The position numbers and the translations under genes are program-made. DNA of 64,000 nt from Tsuneonella amylolytica (lineage in GTDB: Bacteria; Pseudomonadota; Alphaproteobacteria; Sphingomonadales; Sphingomonadaceae), in NCBI RefSeq assembly GCF_003626915.1, contig NZ_CP032570.1, positions 2,107,001 to 2,171,000 of the forward strand, in the 5' to 3' direction. The notes below the pieces were generated by a model, which was not told where the DNA came from, ran no database searches, and saw nothing but the letters and a program-made list of their open reading frames with translations. Positions 61,528 through 64,000 of this stretch are shown here, piece after piece (the first letter of the stretch is position 1; each line of letters opens with the position of its first letter).

Positions 61528-62277
61528 ATGACTTCCCGCTTCTTCCGCGCCGCTGCAGCCATGGCCTGCGTCGCCATGCCGCTGGCCCATGCCGACGCGA
61601 TGACCGTGCAGCCGGTGGTGATCGACCTCGAGACCGCCGGACGCGGAATGTCGCAGGTCGTGACCGTCGAGAACACCTTCGCCACCCCGCTGCCCGTCGA
61701 GCTGACGGTCCAGCAGCTGGAACTGACCGACGACGGGGTGAAGCTGACCGGCGTCGATCCGGGCGACCTGCTCGTCTTCCCGCCGCAGGCGCTGATCCAG
61801 CCGGGCCAGACCCAGGCGTTCCGCGTGCAGTACGTGGGCGATCCCGACCTTTCGACGAGCAAGCACTACTACATCACCGTCGCGCAGCTTCCCGTGAAGC
61901 TGCCCGAGGGGCAGAGCGCGATCCAGATCCTCTACAACTTCCAGGTCCTCGTCAGCGTCGGTCCGCAGGGCATGAAGGCAGACCTGGCGGTGACAGGCAG
62001 CACCGTGGACACCGCGAACGCGGGTCATCGCGAACCGCTCGTGACGGTCCATAACAACAGCGCCAAATACGGCTACCTGTCGCAGGGCCGCCTGCGCGTG
62101 GTGGCGAAGGACGCGGCCGGCAAGGAAGTCCTGCGCGAGACAATGACCGGTCCGGAAATCCAGCAGCGGATGGGCTTCGGCCTCGTCGGCGGCAACCAGA
62201 GCCGCAAGGTTCGCCTGCCGGTCGAACTGCCCGCCGAGGCCGGCACCGTCGAAGTCACCTTCGCGCCCGGGGACTGA
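61528..62277 (+). CDS. Periplasmic fimbrial chaperone (PapD-like)
   Basis: 249 residues, signal peptide ending AHADA. Two immunoglobulin-like domains: MTVQPVVIDLETAGRGMSQVVTVENT begins domain 1, with FRVQYVGDPDLSTSKHYYITVAQLPV as the conserved F-G region, and domain 2 follows. It caps pilin subunits in the periplasm by donor-strand complementation and delivers them to the usher. Starts 20 nt after pilin 7 and 2 nt before the usher. Confidence 0.88.
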   Translation: MTSRFFRAAAAMACVAMPLAHADAMTVQPVVIDLETAGRGMSQVVTVENTFATPLPVELTVQQLELTDDGVKLTGVDPGDLLVFPPQALIQPGQTQAFRVQYVGDPDLSTSKHYYITVAQLPVKLPEGQSAIQILYNFQVLVSVGPQGMKADLAVTGSTVDTANAGHREPLVTVHNNSAKYGYLSQGRLRVVAKDAAGKEVLRETMTGPEIQQRMGFGLVGGNQSRKVRLPVELPAEAGTVEVTFAPGD

Positions 62278-62279
62278 CG

Positions 62280-64000
62280 ATGTCCGGGGGGAAGATCGCC
62301 GCTGTCCTGTTGCTCGGCTCGAGCGCGCTGGCCCACAGCCACGCGGCGCTCGCGGCCGAGCAGCCGGAACTGCCGGTCGCCGCCCCGAGCCGCGCCGACG
62401 TGGGCAATCGCACGGGTCGCGACATCGTGCTCACCGTTCCCCTGAAGGACGGGGCGACCTACCTCGGCGACATTCCGCTGACGATCGGCGCCGACCAGCA
62501 GGTCCGCTTCCCCGCCGACCGCGCCTTGCAACTGCTCAGCGAAGTGCTTGCCCCGCAAGTGCTCGACACGCTGCGTGCCAGCATGTTGCCCGGATCGCAG
62601 GTCGGCCTCGCCGACTTCGCGCCGGCCGGCATCGAGGCGACCTACAACCCGCAGACGCTTGAGCTCGTATTCCAAATCCCCGTCGAGCGCCGCGCATCGC
62701 GTTCGCTGGCGGTCACGGCATTCGATCGCGAGCGGCTCGGCGACGTGCTCGCTCCGCTCGACAGCAGCGCCTACCTCAACGTCCGCGGCTCGTTCGATTT
62801 CGTCGAGGAAGGCTTCGACACCGGGTTCGACAACGCGAACCTGCTGCTCGACGGGGCGGTGCGCTTCGGCGACGTCGTCGCGGAAAGCGACGCGATCTGG
62901 AGCCCGGGCGGGTTCGGGCGCGATTTCCAGCGTCTCGGCAGCCGGCTGGTCTACGACGACATCGGCAACCTCGTCCGCTGGAGCGGGGGCGACCTCGAGA
63001 CGACGGCGCGCGGGTTCCAGTCGGCACCCGACATCGCGGGCGTGTCGATATTCCGGTCCTACGGCGTCCTCAACCCACAGCAGATTATCCGCCCGCGCGG
63101 CGACCGCAGCTTCCGGCTCGACCGGGCAGCGACGGTCGAGGTGCTGGTGAACGGACAGCAGGTGCGCCGCCTGCAACTGACGCCCGGCAACTACGACCTG
63201 CGCGATTTCCCGTTCGCGCAAGGGGCCAACGACATCCGTCTCAACATCCTCGACGATACCGGGCGCAGCGAAATCCTGCGCTTCAACGTCTTCCTCGACC
63301 AGACCCAGCTTGCCGCGGGCCTGAGCGAATTCGGTGTCTATGCCGGCGTGCGCGCGCCGCTCGGCCCGTCGGGGCCCCGCTACTCCAACGATCCGGTGGC
63401 CAGCGGATACTACCGCCGCGGCATCAGCGACTACGTGACCCTGGGCGTCAACGCGCAGGCCGACGAGGACGTCCAGATGGCCGGGGCCGAGGCTGTCCTC
63501 GCCTCGTCGCTCGGCACCTTCGGCCTGCAGGGCGCGGTCAGCCATTTCGATCGCGCGGGCGAGGGATACGCGCTGCAGGCGACGTTCCAGCGGCTGATCC
63601 AGCGCGGCAACGGACAGAGCGATTCGCTCAACCTGTTCGCCGAACGCCGCAGCGCCGATTTCGCCCCGGTCAGCATCTTCCTGCCGACCAACCCTTACGA
63701 ATACGAAGTCGGCGGCGGGTACAGCCACGCCTTTTCCGACCGCGTCTACGCGGGCGTGGACGGGCGGTACGGCAAGGGGCGGGGCAACCGGCCCGACGTC
63801 GCCAATTTCCGCGCGACTGCGGGCTGGCGCATCTCGGACCTGGCCACGCTCAACGTCGAAGGTCGCTACGTGAAGGACAGTCTCGGCGAGGAGGTCAGCG
63901 CCTTTGCCTCGCTCAGCGTGCGCCTCGGCCGGTTCTCCACCGCCCGGGCCGAATACGATACCCGCGGCGACCGCGCGCGCCTGTCGTACCAGACGCTGAA
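62280..64000 (+). CDS. Outer-membrane usher protein, N-terminal part
   Basis: At least 573 residues; runs off the right edge. Signal peptide about 1-27 (AALAAEQ). The N-terminal chaperone-binding domain and the start of the beta-barrel are present: FRSYGVLNPQQIIRPRGDRSFRLDRAATVEVLVNGQQVRRLQLTPGNYDLRDFPFAQGANDIRLNILDD is the usher signature. It threads pilin subunits across the outer membrane. It resembles the short ushers of SCPU operons. Stop codon not seen. Confidence 0.9.
   Translation, partial: MSGGKIAAVLLLGSSALAHSHAALAAEQPELPVAAPSRADVGNRTGRDIVLTVPLKDGATYLGDIPLTIGADQQVRFPADRALQLLSEVLAPQVLDTLRASMLPGSQVGLADFAPAGIEATYNPQTLELVFQIPVERRASRSLAVTAFDRERLGDVLAPLDSSAYLNVRGSFDFVEEGFDTGFDNANLLLDGAVRFGDVVAESDAIWSPGGFGRDFQRLGSRLVYDDIGNLVRWSGGDLETTARGFQSAPDIAGVSIFRSYGVLNPQQIIRPRGDRSFRLDRAATVEVLVNGQQVRRLQLTPGNYDLRDFPFAQGANDIRLNILDDTGRSEILRFNVFLDQTQLAAGLSEFGVYAGVRAPLGPSGPRYSNDPVASGYYRRGISDYVTLGVNAQADEDVQMAGAEAVLASSLGTFGLQGAVSHFDRAGEGYALQATFQRLIQRGNGQSDSLNLFAERRSADFAPVSIFLPTNPYEYEVGGGYSHAFSDRVYAGVDGRYGKGRGNRPDVANFRATAGWRISDLATLNVEGRYVKDSLGEEVSAFASLSVRLGRFSTARAEYDTRGDRARLSYQTL

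Overview
The window is about 64 kb of high-GC (roughly two-thirds G+C), gene-dense bacterial chromosome. The gene set points to an alphaproteobacterium of the order Sphingomonadales, most likely Erythrobacteraceae: a TonB-dependent receptor, the cell-cycle regulator gcrA, the alphaproteobacterial F1-ATPase inhibitor family DUF1476, a carotenoid hydroxylase crtZ and PaoABC-type aldehyde oxidoreductase genes. No rRNA genes are present; one tRNA-Ser(CGA) is. Family assignments come from reading the proteins, not from database searches.

Layout. 1-11.8 kb: end of a TonB receptor gene, an MFS carrier, a YeiH-type permease, a cyoABCD quinol oxidase operon, a YdeP/FdhF-type molybdoenzyme divergent from a single gene fusing MobA to FdhD, and a Nudix hydrolase. 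11.9-12.1 kb: an apparent sigma-54 promoter followed by a structured, terminator-ended non-coding region (candidate sRNA). 12.1-17.7 kb: minus-strand run leuC, MBL hydrolase, DNA glycosylase, small membrane protein, leuD, quinone reductase, DUF1476, BolA, Grx4. 17.8-19.5 kb: thioesterase, crtZ, DUF454, sufE. 19.5-23.9 kb: an enlarged phage-shock (Psp) operon under a sigma-54 promoter, divergent from its activator pspF; besides PspA, PspB and PspC it encodes four further single-helix/coiled-coil PspB-like proteins and two tiny membrane proteins. 24.0-35.6 kb: the translation/RNA cluster rimP-nusA-ylxR-infB-rbfA-truB-rpsO-pnp, with DUF1697, tdk and a site-2 protease interposed. 35.7-40.1 kb: histidine kinase, spermidine-synthase-like protein, DUF1993, gcrA, an ABC-2 permease, hspQ.

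40.2-47.0 kb looks like an accessory island at tRNA-Ser. It holds a short 22-bp-spaced repeat array, the C-terminal remnant of a serine recombinase, a truncated haemoglobin, a receiver protein, a cyanide-insensitive alternative oxidase, FixL/FixJ with haem-binding residues conserved, a membrane protein and a PAS histidine kinase. A 46-bp element occurs in both divergent intergenic regions of the island. 47.0-57.0 kb: rluE, a ribosomal oxygenase, a HerA-like ATPase, then XdhC and MocA-type cofactor genes convergent with paoABC and an AraC regulator. 57.3-64.0 kb: a chaperone-usher operon with seven distinct secreted pilin-like proteins, a chaperone and an usher that runs off the window.

The most interesting point is that the Psp promoter (22778-22792) and the promoter of the candidate sRNA (11931-11946) share almost the same sigma-54 core, suggesting one PspF-controlled regulon containing an expanded membrane module and an RNA regulator.
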